64,000 nt of DNA from Candidatus Sulfopaludibacter sp. SbA3 (lineage in GTDB: Bacteria > Pseudomonadota > Alphaproteobacteria > Caulobacterales > Hyphomonadaceae): the NCBI GenBank assembly GCA_945913285.1, contig CAMEDD010000009.1:1-64000 (forward strand), given 5' to 3'. How positions within the stretch are numbered: the first letter of the stretch is position 1; each line of letters opens with the position of its first letter. This document shows positions 12,289 through 21,520 of this stretch, piece after piece. The notes beneath the pieces were generated by a model, which was not told the origin of the DNA, ran no database searches, and saw nothing but the letters and a program-made list of their open reading frames with translations. Both the position numbers and the translations under genes were made by a program.

Positions 12289-15063
12289 ATGAAGCGTATC
12301 GCCCTGATTGCAGGCGGAATTTTTGTACTTCTGATCGGCGCCGCGCTGGCTGTTCCCTTCCTGACTCCGAAATCTGTTTACCGTGCCCAGGTTGAGCGTG
12401 CAGCGGGCGAAGCCCTGCAGCGCAAGGTGACGCTGGACGGCGATGTGCGCCTGTCCCTCTTTCCGCGCATCGCAGCCAGTATTGGCGGCATGAAGGTCGC
12501 CAACCCCGAGGGATTCGAAGGCGCATACATGATCGAGGCCGGCGAATTGCGCGGCGCCGTCAAATGGGCCCCGCTGCTCTTTGGCCAACGTGTAGAGGTC
12601 CACGAGTTGGCGTTCATCGACGCCTCGGTGTCGCTGCAAAAAAAGGCGGATGGCACCACCAACTGGGTGCTCGAAGACACTGACCCGTCAGAACCCGGCA
12701 CCGAAGAAGGCGGCTTCAACGGCGCTGTCGAACAACTCCGTCTGGAAAATGCGAGCCTCACCTACCAGGACGCGCAGGCCGGCGCGCGCTATGAGCTGCG
12801 GGAACTGGACCTGACGGCCGCGATGACTGCGCTCGACGCGCCGTTCAAGCTCGACGCCGAAGGCTTCTTCCAGGGCCAGCAATTTTCGATTGATGCCAAC
12901 CTGGACTCGCTCGAAGCGGCGACGACCGGCCAGCCAGCGAAACTTGCCGCCACCCTCGGCACGGCCTTCATCAAGGCGCGCTATGACGGCGCCGTGACGC
13001 TGGGGACCGTGCCCACACTCGACGGCAAATTCTCCGCCAGCTCTGAAGCGGTCAGCTCCCTTCTGGATTATGCGAAGGTCGAAGTGCCGTTCGACATCTC
13101 CAAGCTCGGCAAGATCAATGCGGAAGGCGATGTCTCTGGCTCGCTGGAAACACTTGCCATCAATGTGCGCAAGTTCAATCAGTCCTCAGATCTTGCGAAG
13201 ACGGGCTTCACCGGCAAGATCAATCTCGGCCCCGCCCCGACCGTCACCGGAAACTTCACGTTCGACGCGCCGAAGATCGACGCGCTTGCGCAGTTCGCCG
13301 CCATCGAGCTGCCAGTCAACGTCGCTCCGCTCGGCGCGCTGGATGTTGAAGGCAAGGTCAGCGGTGCACTGACCGAGCCTGCGCTCTCGTTCGAAAAACT
13401 CAAGGTGAAAGGCCCGCTGATCACGGCCGACTATGTTGGCGCGGTGAGCCTCGGCGCAGCCCCTTCTGTGAAGGGTAAGCTCAGCTTTGAAACAGCGAAA
13501 GCCGGCGAACTCGCCCGTCAGATGAAGATCGAACTGCCAGCCACGTCGGCGCTGGAACAAGTCACGTTCTCTGGCAGTGTTTCTGGCGCGCTTGATGCTC
13601 TGCAACTGACGGGTATCAATTTCGTCCATGACGGCGACCTGCTCAAGGCAGCCTATACCGGTGATCTGGCGCTCGCGGAACCCGGCGCTTTCAAAGGCAA
13701 GCTGAATGCCTCCAGTCCTCAGCTGCGCGCTTTGCTTGGGGCTGCAGATATTGAACCCGCGCCTGGCGCCACGCTGCAGACCTTCTCCGCCGCCGGCGAT
13801 GTCAGCGGCAGTTTTACCAATATCGCCCTCTCGGCCCTCGACATGAAACTCGATGGCATCACGGCGAAGGGAAATGCCGGGCTTGACCTGACCGGTGCCA
13901 AACCACGCCTCACCGGCAAGCTCAACATGGGCGCGCTCGACCTGTCACCCTTCCTCGCTCCGGCCGATCAGGCACCAAAACCGGCCCAGCCGCTTCAGGC
14001 CTGGAGCAAGGACAAGCTCGACCTCGCCGGTCTTTCCGCCGCAAACGCCGACCTTCAGATCGTCACCACCGAAATCATCCTCGGCAGCGTCAAGCTGACG
14101 GACGCGGCGCTCACCGCAAAGCTCACCGACGGCAAGCTCGCCGCCGACCTTTCGAAGTTCAAGGCCTTCGGCGGCAACTGGGAAGGCCGGATGTCGGTGG
14201 ATGCTTCATCAGCCGTCCCCGCGGTCTCGCTCTCCATGCAAGGTGAGAGCGTGGCGATGTCGAACCTGCTCGGCACCCTCGCCGGGTTCGACAAACTCGC
14301 CGGCACCGGCGCGTTCAAGGTCGACGCTACCTCGCGCGGGGACACGCTCGACGCCCTGATGAACGGCCTCAACGGGCAGGTTTCAACCAATCTCAGCGAA
14401 GGTGCCCTCAAGGGCCTCAACGTCACGCAGCTCGTGCGCAGCGCAAAGTCGCTGCAGCAGGCGTTCACGACCGGCAAGCTGAACACGATCGACTTCCGGA
14501 GCGTGCTCTCGCCGACAGCCGAGACCGACTTCACGAAGTTCGACAGCGTGCTGAAGATCAAGGAAGGCGTGGCCACTGTTGACCTCCTGAAACTGATCAG
14601 CCCGGCGCTCGGCATTGATGGTACCGGCAACATCGATATCGGTGGGCAGAAGCTGGACATTCGCCTGGCGACCGCCATCGACAAGACAGGCCAGGGCGCC
14701 GGTTCGGTCGTCCAACTGAACGGCATTCCGGTGCCTGTCCGTCTGTCCGGCAGCTGGAACCAGCTGAAAGTCACGCCGGACTTCTCCGGTGTGCAGGCCG
14801 CGCTCGAAGCCGAACTCAGAGGTAAGCTCACCAACGAGATCGGCAACCTGATCGGCGTTCCAGCAAAGCCGGCGCCTGCCGGCGCTGCGCCCAGGGATCC
14901 GGCGACCGGAACGCCGGCCGCGCCGCGCAACGTTGAAGCACAGCTGGAAGACGCGGCGGAAAAAGCTGCGCGCGATGCGTTGGGCGGATTGCTCGGCCGC
15001 AAGCCGAAACCCGCCCCGGCTCCCGAGCCCGTCCCTGAGACGCCGGCCGAGCCGCCCCCTTGA
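12289..15063 (+). CDS. AsmA family protein
   Basis: This is a 924-residue protein with an N-terminal membrane anchor (about residues 5-22, LIAGGIFVLLIGAALAVPFL). The following AsmA domain (RAAGEALQRKVTLDGDVRLSLFPRIAASIGGMKVANPEGF) leads into long repeated beta-rich segments of the form SLGAAPSVKGKLSFETAKAG. The AsmA C-terminal region is near residues 640-850, and a Pro/Ala-rich tail ends the protein. AsmA-like proteins form bridge-like grooves implicated in lipid transport or homeostasis between inner and outer membranes. ATG 12289 is preferred over an upstream start because an AAGGA site lies before it and it opens the signal anchor. The gene converges with the GGDEF/EAL gene, leaving a 6-bp gap. 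Confidence 0.9.
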   Translation: MKRIALIAGGIFVLLIGAALAVPFLTPKSVYRAQVERAAGEALQRKVTLDGDVRLSLFPRIAASIGGMKVANPEGFEGAYMIEAGELRGAVKWAPLLFGQRVEVHELAFIDASVSLQKKADGTTNWVLEDTDPSEPGTEEGGFNGAVEQLRLENASLTYQDAQAGARYELRELDLTAAMTALDAPFKLDAEGFFQGQQFSIDANLDSLEAATTGQPAKLAATLGTAFIKARYDGAVTLGTVPTLDGKFSASSEAVSSLLDYAKVEVPFDISKLGKINAEGDVSGSLETLAINVRKFNQSSDLAKTGFTGKINLGPAPTVTGNFTFDAPKIDALAQFAAIELPVNVAPLGALDVEGKVSGALTEPALSFEKLKVKGPLITADYVGAVSLGAAPSVKGKLSFETAKAGELARQMKIELPATSALEQVTFSGSVSGALDALQLTGINFVHDGDLLKAAYTGDLALAEPGAFKGKLNASSPQLRALLGAADIEPAPGATLQTFSAAGDVSGSFTNIALSALDMKLDGITAKGNAGLDLTGAKPRLTGKLNMGALDLSPFLAPADQAPKPAQPLQAWSKDKLDLAGLSAANADLQIVTTEIILGSVKLTDAALTAKLTDGKLAADLSKFKAFGGNWEGRMSVDASSAVPAVSLSMQGESVAMSNLLGTLAGFDKLAGTGAFKVDATSRGDTLDALMNGLNGQVSTNLSEGALKGLNVTQLVRSAKSLQQAFTTGKLNTIDFRSVLSPTAETDFTKFDSVLKIKEGVATVDLLKLISPALGIDGTGNIDIGGQKLDIRLATAIDKTGQGAGSVVQLNGIPVPVRLSGSWNQLKVTPDFSGVQAALEAELRGKLTNEIGNLIGVPAKPAPAGAAPRDPATGTPAAPRNVEAQLEDAAEKAARDALGGLLGRKPKPAPAPEPVPETPAEPPP

Positions 15064-15069
15064 TCGGGG

Positions 15070-17469
15070 TCAGGCCCGCTTCTCGTTGAGGAACTCGAGG
15101 ACTGCAGCGTCGCCCTTTGGCTCAAGCACCGCAATCTGCGGCGCCGGAAGTTCGCCGCGCCGGCTGACCGCCACGAGGTGGGCGAGATTGTCGAGCGGCT
15201 GCGCGCGGCTGATGAAGAAACCTTGCAACTCGTCGCACCCGTGATCGCGCAGGAAGTCGGCCTGGAAGAGTGTCTCGACGCCTTCGGCCGTGCACCGCAT
15301 ACTAAGTGACTTTGCGAGGTTCAGTGTTGCAATCGTGATGGCCCGGCTGTCGGCGCGCGACTCGATATCCTTGACGAAGCTCTTGTCGATCTTGATCTTG
15401 TCGAACGGGAACGCGCGAAGGTAGCTGAGCGAGGAATAGCCGGTTCCGAAATCGTCGAGCGCGATGCGTACTCCGAGATCCTTGATCTGGTGCAGGCGCT
15501 TCAGCGTGAATTCCGTGTCCGTCATCAACACCGACTCGGTGATCTCGAGTTCGAACCGGTTGGGCGAGATCATGTTGGCAGCGAGTGCATTGATGATGGT
15601 CGAAACCAGCGTCGCCGAGTGAATCTGCAGCGGCGAAATGTTGACCGCAACTTTGACGTGATCGGGCAGACGTGCAGCCTCTGCGAGGGCGGCGCGAATG
15701 ACCCACTCGCCCATCCGTGTGATCAGGCCATTGGCTTCAGCGGCCTCGATGAACTGTTCGGGATAGACCAGTCCGCGCGTCGGGTGTTGCCAGCGCAGCA
15801 GCGTTTCGGCGCCGATCATCTTGTGCGAGCGGGCATCGACCACCGGCTGGAAGTAGACCAGCAGCTCGCTGTCATCGATGGCGCGTTCAAGATCGGACGC
15901 GGTCTGGACACGCGCCTTGGTGCTGGCTTCCAGCAATGGGGTGAACATCCGCCACTGTGCCTTGCCGGCTTTCTTGGCATCGTACAGCGCAAGGTCGGCA
16001 TGCTTCAGGATCTGGCTCGCGTCGGTGGTGAACGCGTCAAAGACCCGCACACCGAAGGACGCCGAGCAGTAAGCCGTCGAGCCCCAGATATTGTAAGGCA
16101 TGCGCAGGTGGCCCGTGATCTTGTTGATGAAGGCCTCGAGCGCGCCGCCAGCCGGGCGTTCCACGATGATTGCAAACTCGTCGCCGCCGAGGCGTGCAAC
16201 CAGATCAGCATTTTCCAGGATCTCGTTGATGCGGGCAGTGACCTGGCGCAGAAGTTCGTCCCCGGCCGGATGGCCCAGCGTATCATTGACCCATTTGAAG
16301 TTATCAAGATCAAGCCAAAGCAGCGCGCGCTCCATGTGAGCCGCCGCTGGCCGGCGAAGCATCTTTTCCAAATGCTCCTGCATCGTAACCCGGTTTGGAA
16401 GTCCCGTCAGGCCGTCATAGTGCGCCATGTGCGCGATGCGGTCTTCAATCTCCTTGGACTCGGTGATGTCGGCTGCAACACCGCGGAAGCCGCGGAAATC
16501 GGCGCCTTCGAAGATCGGCTTGCCGGTGAGCGACACCCAGCAGTCATCAGCGGTCGTTTTCTGAACCTGCAACACGACATCGCGGAAGCCGTGATGTCGG
16601 CTCAGCGCCGTCTCGAGAACCCTGCGCGAGTCGCCAGGCACGAACAGGTTGGTCAGCGCCTCACCCTTGCTCATGAAGTTGCCGGAATCGGGATTGGTAT
16701 CGACGACGAGCGGGATGTCTTCCAGCCGGCCATCCACATTGGTCTGCCAAAGCCAGTCGGAGGTGCTCTCCTCGAAGTCACGAAGCAGCAGGCCGATCAG
16801 CTCAGACTGTTCGTGGACGGCAGCTTCACTGAGATGCTGCTCGACAAACTGCAGGTGCGTCCAGCGCACAGCGAACATCAGCACGCTCATATACACGATC
16901 GTCATCACGGAAATGAACTGGTAGGCTGCTTCCTGCTGGAACTGCATCGAGACAACCACGCCGACGCCGACCGGAATGATGAACGAGAACGCCGCTTGCG
17001 GAATGCGCGACAAAAGGAACGCGCCGGCGAACATCATGCCGGCCATGACGATGCCCATCACCATCTGGCCTTTGGGATCCACAGCGCTCATCACCACCAA
17101 AGGTGCCAAAGCCCAGAAAATCCCGCTGACCGATGCGCCCCGCGACACAGCTTCGAGAAGCTTATTGGTGTCCTCTTCCCCTGCCATTCCGGCGCGCTCA
17201 CGCAGGTAAGTGACCAGGCGGTAGCCAATCATGAAAACAAAGCAGATGCCCCAGATCGAAAGGATCCCGCCGACCGACGAGCCACTGAAGGATAGCAGCA
17301 CGACGGCAACGTTGAGAAGGTTCGCCAGCAGGACGACCACGGTCATGTTGCGGACCGCATCGAGCTGCTTCGTCCGCAGGCCTTCCAGGTGCTTGTCCGG
17401 AACCGCGACTTCACGAATCAACCGGCTTATCGACCAGTTGGCCGCAGGCTTTCCGGTCCTCGTGTTCAT
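15070..17469 (-). CDS. Membrane GGDEF-EAL protein with PAS domain (cyclic-di-GMP turnover)
   Basis: This is a 799-residue protein. Several transmembrane helices lie at about residues 40-215, a PAS-like sensor at about 235-345, GGDEF near 350-515, and EAL near 525-775. The GGDEF signature is intact (RLGGDEFAII) and appears capable of making c-di-GMP. The EAL signature reads ETL (IGAETLLRW), but the metal and catalytic positions look present (NISPLQ, ELEITES, DDFGTGYSS, KIDKSFV, EGVE), so phosphodiesterase activity is plausible. ATG 17469 is chosen over ATG 17502 because GGAGAGG lies at proper spacing upstream. It would set local c-di-GMP in response to a membrane or PAS signal. Confidence 0.9.
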   Translation of the reverse strand: MNTRTGKPAANWSISRLIREVAVPDKHLEGLRTKQLDAVRNMTVVVLLANLLNVAVVLLSFSGSSVGGILSIWGICFVFMIGYRLVTYLRERAGMAGEEDTNKLLEAVSRGASVSGIFWALAPLVVMSAVDPKGQMVMGIVMAGMMFAGAFLLSRIPQAAFSFIIPVGVGVVVSMQFQQEAAYQFISVMTIVYMSVLMFAVRWTHLQFVEQHLSEAAVHEQSELIGLLLRDFEESTSDWLWQTNVDGRLEDIPLVVDTNPDSGNFMSKGEALTNLFVPGDSRRVLETALSRHHGFRDVVLQVQKTTADDCWVSLTGKPIFEGADFRGFRGVAADITESKEIEDRIAHMAHYDGLTGLPNRVTMQEHLEKMLRRPAAAHMERALLWLDLDNFKWVNDTLGHPAGDELLRQVTARINEILENADLVARLGGDEFAIIVERPAGGALEAFINKITGHLRMPYNIWGSTAYCSASFGVRVFDAFTTDASQILKHADLALYDAKKAGKAQWRMFTPLLEASTKARVQTASDLERAIDDSELLVYFQPVVDARSHKMIGAETLLRWQHPTRGLVYPEQFIEAAEANGLITRMGEWVIRAALAEAARLPDHVKVAVNISPLQIHSATLVSTIINALAANMISPNRFELEITESVLMTDTEFTLKRLHQIKDLGVRIALDDFGTGYSSLSYLRAFPFDKIKIDKSFVKDIESRADSRAITIATLNLAKSLSMRCTAEGVETLFQADFLRDHGCDELQGFFISRAQPLDNLAHLVAVSRRGELPAPQIAVLEPKGDAAVLEFLNEKRA

Positions 17470-17587
17470 CTGCAACCTCTCCAGACCGCTTCGCAAGGGC
17501 ATTTCCTGACCACGAGAGATAGCAGAGCAACGTAAACGCGCGTTTTGAGCGGCGCGCGAACTTCACCGTTTTATGTTTACCAACTGT

Positions 17588-19123
17588 TCAGACAGTGCCT
17601 GCGGCAAGGCCGTCGAGAAAGGCGGCCGCGTCGTTCCGCATGGCGGAAACATCGTCTTCCGGGAGGCGTTCAAACGACTTGTAGATCAAAGCCATGCGTT
17701 GATTTGACTGCAGGCGGGACTGATTGCGCGCAATGAAATCCCAATACAGGAAGTTGAACGGGCAGGCCTTGGCGCCCGTCCGTGCCCGGACGTCATAAGC
17801 GCATGAACTACAATAGTCGGACATTTTGTTAATGTAGTTACCGCTCGCCGCATAAGGCTTCGACGCCATCAAGCCGCCATCGGCGTGGAGCGCCATGCCA
17901 TGCGTGTTCGGCAACTCGACCCACTCATAAGCGTCTGCATAAACGAGCAGATACCATTCATTGACCGCATGCGGATCAAGCCCGGCGATGAGGGCGAAAT
18001 TACCGGTCACCATCAGGCGCTGGATATGGTGGGCATAGGCATGCCGCTTGGTCTGGCCAATCGCGTCGGCCATGCAGCGCATATCGGTTTCGCCGTTCCA
18101 GAAAAAGTCCGGCAGCGGACGGTGAGCCTCAAGCCCGTTGGTCTCGGCATACTCCGGCATCTTAAGCCAGTAGATACCGCGCACATACTCCCGCCAGCCG
18201 ATGATCTGCCGGATGAACCCCTCCACCGCGTTCAAAGGCGCGCGGCCGGCCCGCCATTCGGTCTCGGCGCGGCGGCACACATCCAGCGGATCCAGCAGCC
18301 CGCAATTGAGATAAATCGACAAGATCGAATGCCACATCCACGGCTCGCCCTTCGCCATCGCGTCTTGCCAGTCCCCAAAGCCGGGCAGGATTTCGCCGAT
18401 GAAATGGTCCCGCGCCGCCTCGGCACCTGCCCGTGTCGTGGCAAACACGAAGGGCTCCAGATCGCCGAAATGATCCGCAAACCGGGTGCGGACAAATTCG
18501 ATGACCTCACGCGTCAGCGCATCTGGCTGAGGCAGGAAACGCGGCGGCGGCACCATCGATTTTGGCAGGCGTTTGCGATTATCCTGATCGAAATTCCATT
18601 GCCCGCCGGCCGGCTGATTACCATCCATGAGGAGGCCCGTCTTGCGGCGGGTCTCGCGGTAGAAGAACTCCAGCCGGAATTGCTTCCGGCCCTTGGCCCA
18701 GGCAAAAAACTCCGTCAGCGGCACAATGAACCGATCATCGTCTCGCAGCTCCACCGGCGCGGGCAGCAGATCGCGCCACGTCTCCATATCCTGCAACAAC
18801 CGCCATTCGCCGGGCTTGGTGACAATCACACCGGACAGCGCCGGCGCGTTTTCCAGTGCCCTGGCGACCTCACCCCGCAGCGAGCCCTGGTTGTTGGCAT
18901 CATCCAACCGGACGTACCGGACGTTATGCCCCGCCGTCCGCAACTCCGCTGCGAAGTGGCGCATCGCCGCGAACAGGAAGGCAATCTTCTTCTTGTGATG
19001 GCGTACATAGGTCGCCTCTTCGGCAACCTCCGCCATCAGGACAACATCGTCCTGGCCAATGCCGCGCAAAGACGAGAGGGACGGCGAAAGCTGATCGCCG
19101 AGGACCAGCCTCAGTACACCCAT
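17588..19123 (-). CDS. [4Fe-4S] bacterial cryptochrome/photolyase (PhrB/CryB type)
   Basis: The 511-residue protein belongs to the iron-sulfur bacterial cryptochrome/photolyase group, which repairs (6-4) photoproducts or acts in light signalling using FAD. Four cysteines fall at 350, 438, 441 and 454, the positions recalled for the cluster ligands of Agrobacterium PhrB. The N-terminal Rossmann part begins LRLVLGDQLSPSL, and the C-terminal half has the FAD-pocket motifs GFIRQIIGWREYVRGIYW and HIQRLMVTGNFAL. The ATG at 19123 is chosen because homologues start at this point. It is the last gene of an operon with DUF6134 and ChrR-like genes, which fits photo-oxidative stress. Confidence 0.93.
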   Translation of the reverse strand: MGVLRLVLGDQLSPSLSSLRGIGQDDVVLMAEVAEEATYVRHHKKKIAFLFAAMRHFAAELRTAGHNVRYVRLDDANNQGSLRGEVARALENAPALSGVIVTKPGEWRLLQDMETWRDLLPAPVELRDDDRFIVPLTEFFAWAKGRKQFRLEFFYRETRRKTGLLMDGNQPAGGQWNFDQDNRKRLPKSMVPPPRFLPQPDALTREVIEFVRTRFADHFGDLEPFVFATTRAGAEAARDHFIGEILPGFGDWQDAMAKGEPWMWHSILSIYLNCGLLDPLDVCRRAETEWRAGRAPLNAVEGFIRQIIGWREYVRGIYWLKMPEYAETNGLEAHRPLPDFFWNGETDMRCMADAIGQTKRHAYAHHIQRLMVTGNFALIAGLDPHAVNEWYLLVYADAYEWVELPNTHGMALHADGGLMASKPYAASGNYINKMSDYCSSCAYDVRARTGAKACPFNFLYWDFIARNQSRLQSNQRMALIYKSFERLPEDDVSAMRNDAAAFLDGLAAGTV

Positions 19124-19142
19124 CCGCCGCCCCCGGAGCCGC

Positions 19143-19808
19143 TTAGTACATCTTGTCGAGCACGTAATCAATCGTCTGGCCGCGTGCCTCGAACGTGAGT
19201 TTCACCCAGCGCCCGGTATCATCATACCAGAGGTCCACATCTATAGCGGAATCCATCCGGTAGCGGTTGGCATTCACCGTCTTTCCGCCCGCCTTGATCT
19301 TTTCACGTCCGAGGCTCTCGACCTTCACGTTGATGATCTCGCCATCTTCCGTGGACAGAAGCTTGCTCGATTTGGTCTGGTCATAGTTCCAGTGGCTTGC
19401 CGGCAGAATTCCAGTTGGCGCAACGCCGTTGAAATCGCTGCCTTTAACGCTCAGCGCGTCGCCGTCGCGCTTGGCGACGACAGACCGTTTCTTGCCATCT
19501 TCATTGACCTTACCGTTCACGGACACGAGCTTGCCGCCGAGCCAGGTTTCGGTGGCGTCCAGCTCGTAGCGAAACAGCGTCACCGGCCCGAGGCCTGCTT
19601 TCAGCGACACATCTGTCGTTGCGATCAGCGTACCATCAGCGCCCTTTTCGAAACGCACGGCATGTTTGCCGAAGGCCTGTCCGTCGCGCAGCACGTTGAA
19701 GCTGATGACGTCGCCTGCCTTTGGCTGCCATGTCTTCGTCGGCTCAGCCGATGCCGTGCCAGCAAAGGCAAGGGCCAGAATCGAGAGGAATGCGCGTGTC
19801 GCGGTCAT
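19143..19808 (-). CDS. DUF6134 family exported protein
   Basis: From ATG 19808 the product has 221 residues with a cleavable signal peptide (TRAFLSILALAFAGTASAEP). A beta-rich domain similar to DUF6134 follows (DVISFNVLRDGQAFGKHAVRFE, GILPASHWNYDQ, ANRYRMDSAIDVDLWYDDTGRWVKL). Proteins of this family are periplasmic and of unknown function; the fold resembles lipid- or polymer-binding beta barrels (inference). Its ATG overlaps the stop of the ChrR-like gene (ATGA), a sign of translational coupling, and the photolyase follows 19 bp after it. Confidence 0.83.
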   Translation of the reverse strand: MTATRAFLSILALAFAGTASAEPTKTWQPKAGDVISFNVLRDGQAFGKHAVRFEKGADGTLIATTDVSLKAGLGPVTLFRYELDATETWLGGKLVSVNGKVNEDGKKRSVVAKRDGDALSVKGSDFNGVAPTGILPASHWNYDQTKSSKLLSTEDGEIINVKVESLGREKIKAGGKTVNANRYRMDSAIDVDLWYDDTGRWVKLTFEARGQTIDYVLDKMY

Positions 19809-20368
19809 TGTAATCTCCAACTAAACAAGGGTGGCTCGGCCACGTAACAGACGCAGGGTTCATTCCCTGCAGCCACCGGTTTGTGATGCATGCCGGGTTC
19901 GCCCAGCATCAGGTCACCTTCCCCATATTCTCCGAAAGCGTCCCTTAACCGGCCCTGAACAACCACTGTGGCTTCGATGACGGTATGACCATGTTTGGGA
20001 ACGCTCTGCCCCGCTTCCAGTTTCATCAGCTTTCCGCCGGGCACACCGACCGGCAGATACGCAATGGACGACAGGCCGCGTTTCCAGGTGATCGGCCCAG
20101 AGGCCACGTCAAGGATGGCGCGTGCGCCTGCTGGCGATCGCTGCCGCTTGTAACTGAGGCGCTCCGGCTCGGGGGCCCTGACCAACGGTTCGGCTTCGGC
20201 AGTCTCCAGCAGAGCGCCGCCGATGATCGACCAGGCGAAGGCCGTACTTGCCGCATCCTTGCTCAGCATCATGTGCAGATCACCCGCCAGCGCCAGCGAC
20301 TCCGGGTGCGTGCCGGCAGCATGGTCCATCATGAACGAGGCATAAGTATCTTCGCGCGTGAACAGCAT
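19805..20368 (-). CDS. ChrR-like cupin protein lacking the CxxC zinc ligands
   Basis: The 187-residue protein has the two-part layout of ChrR, the zinc anti-sigma factor that releases RpoE upon singlet oxygen. The N-terminal helical region (DHAAGTHPESLALAGDLHMM) aligns with the anti-sigma domain. The C-terminal cupin has metal-type residues H126, H128, E132 and H161/H162. In ChrR the second helix ends H-x3-C-x2-C; here H32 is kept but both cysteines are absent (LHMMLSKDAA). A classical zinc-dependent anti-sigma function is therefore doubtful, and no ECF sigma gene adjoins. The gene opens an operon with DUF6134 and photolyase, downstream of an RpoE-like promoter sequence. Confidence 0.78.
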   Translation of the reverse strand: MLFTREDTYASFMMDHAAGTHPESLALAGDLHMMLSKDAASTAFAWSIIGGALLETAEAEPLVRAPEPERLSYKRQRSPAGARAILDVASGPITWKRGLSSIAYLPVGVPGGKLMKLEAGQSVPKHGHTVIEATVVVQGRLRDAFGEYGEGDLMLGEPGMHHKPVAAGNEPCVCYVAEPPLFSWRLQ

Positions 20369-20399
20369 TCAGTGTTAATCCGGCTTGGGGCTCTGACAG

Positions 20400-20429
20400 T
20401 CTTTACGCGGCAGCTGGCCGTTTGGATCA
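20400..20429 (-). promoter_or_regulatory. Putative RpoE/ECF11-type promoter of the ChrR-like operon
   Basis: On the minus strand TGATCC (20429-20424) is followed after exactly 18 bp by TAAAGA (20405-20400), 32 bp before the start codon. This matches the R. sphaeroides RpoE pattern (TGATCC, 18 bp, TAAG-like) well in the -35 box and spacing. The parallel sequence before folE has the same spacing. Confidence 0.55.
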
Positions 20430-20511
20430 AAAATCCACCCCCCGTTGCCGGGAGCGCCGCAGCCCCTTAAGGCTTGGAAAAGCCCCGAATGAACACAGGA
20501 AACGCCCCTTT

Positions 20512-21516
20512 ATGACCGCCCAGCGCTCGATCGTTGATTTGATCGGCAACACGCCGCTTTTGCGCCTCAAGGCGGCGTCCGAGGCAACCGGGTGTGAAAT
20601 CCTTGGCAAGTGCGAGTTCCTGAATCCCGGCCAATCGGTCAAGGACCGGCCGGCGCTCGGCATCGTGCGCGAAGCGGAAGCGGCTGGATTGCTGAGCCCC
20701 GGCGGCACGATCGTGGAAGGCACGGCGGGCAACACCGGCATCGGTCTCGCCCTGGTCGGCAAGGCGCTCGGCTACCGCGTCGTCATCGTCATGCCGCGCA
20801 CCCAGAGCCAGGAGAAGAAAGACGCGGTCCGCCTGCTCGGCGCCCAGCTGATCGAAGTGGACGCTGTCCCCTATGCGAACCCCAACAACTACGTGCGCTA
20901 TTCAGGTCGTCTCGCCGAAGACCTTGCAAAGTCCGAACCGAACGGCGCGATCTGGGCCAACCAGTTCGACAACCAGGCCAACCGCCGCGCGCACTATTCG
21001 ACCACCGCGCAGGAAATCTGGACACAGACGAACGGCAAGCTCGACGGCTTCATCTGCGCGGTCGGCTCCGGCGGCACGCTCGGCGGTGTGTCCCTCGCGC
21101 TGAAAGAGAAGAACAAGAAGATCCAGATCGGTCTCGCCGATCCCGGCGGCGCGGCGCTCTATTCGTTCTACACGACGGGCGAACTGAAAGCCGAAGGCAC
21201 CTCAATCACAGAAGGCATTGGCCAGGGTCGCATCACGGCCAATCTCGAAGGCATCGAGGTGGACAAGGCTTACAGGATCAATGACGACGAAGCTCTGAAC
21301 ATCCTCTTCAAGCTGGTCGAGGAAGAAGGCCTCTGTCTCGGCGGCTCAGCCGGCATCAACGTGGCAGGCGCCATCCGCCTCGCCCGCGAACTTGGACCCG
21401 GCAATACCATCGTAACGATCCTTTGCGATTATGGAAATCGCTACCAGTCAAAATTGTACAATCCCGAATTCCTGCGCGGAAAGGGATTGCCAGTGCCGCC
21501 GTGGATGGAGAAATAG
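20512..21516 (+). CDS. cysK: Cysteine synthase (O-acetylserine sulfhydrylase)
   Basis: The 334-residue PLP enzyme would make cysteine from O-acetylserine and sulfide. The PLP lysine is K44 in NPGQSVKDRPAL. The substrate loop GTAGNTGIG and the PLP-phosphate loop GSGGTLGG are visible, and the C-terminal LCDYGNRYQSKLYNPEFL segment is typical of the alphaproteobacterial cysteine synthase A group. ATG 20512 is chosen because the family starts there; the upstream frame extension has no similarity. It leads a three-gene sulfur operon with sseA (4-bp gap) and metC. Confidence 0.92.
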   Translation: MTAQRSIVDLIGNTPLLRLKAASEATGCEILGKCEFLNPGQSVKDRPALGIVREAEAAGLLSPGGTIVEGTAGNTGIGLALVGKALGYRVVIVMPRTQSQEKKDAVRLLGAQLIEVDAVPYANPNNYVRYSGRLAEDLAKSEPNGAIWANQFDNQANRRAHYSTTAQEIWTQTNGKLDGFICAVGSGGTLGGVSLALKEKNKKIQIGLADPGGAALYSFYTTGELKAEGTSITEGIGQGRITANLEGIEVDKAYRINDDEALNILFKLVEEEGLCLGGSAGINVAGAIRLARELGPGNTIVTILCDYGNRYQSKLYNPEFLRGKGLPVPPWMEK

Positions 21517-21520
21517 ACGC

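Noticed and set aside
15490-17295. 601-codon plus-strand open frame
   Set aside because: Shadow of the GGDEF/EAL gene on the opposite strand; composition is histidine/arginine-rich without any domain.
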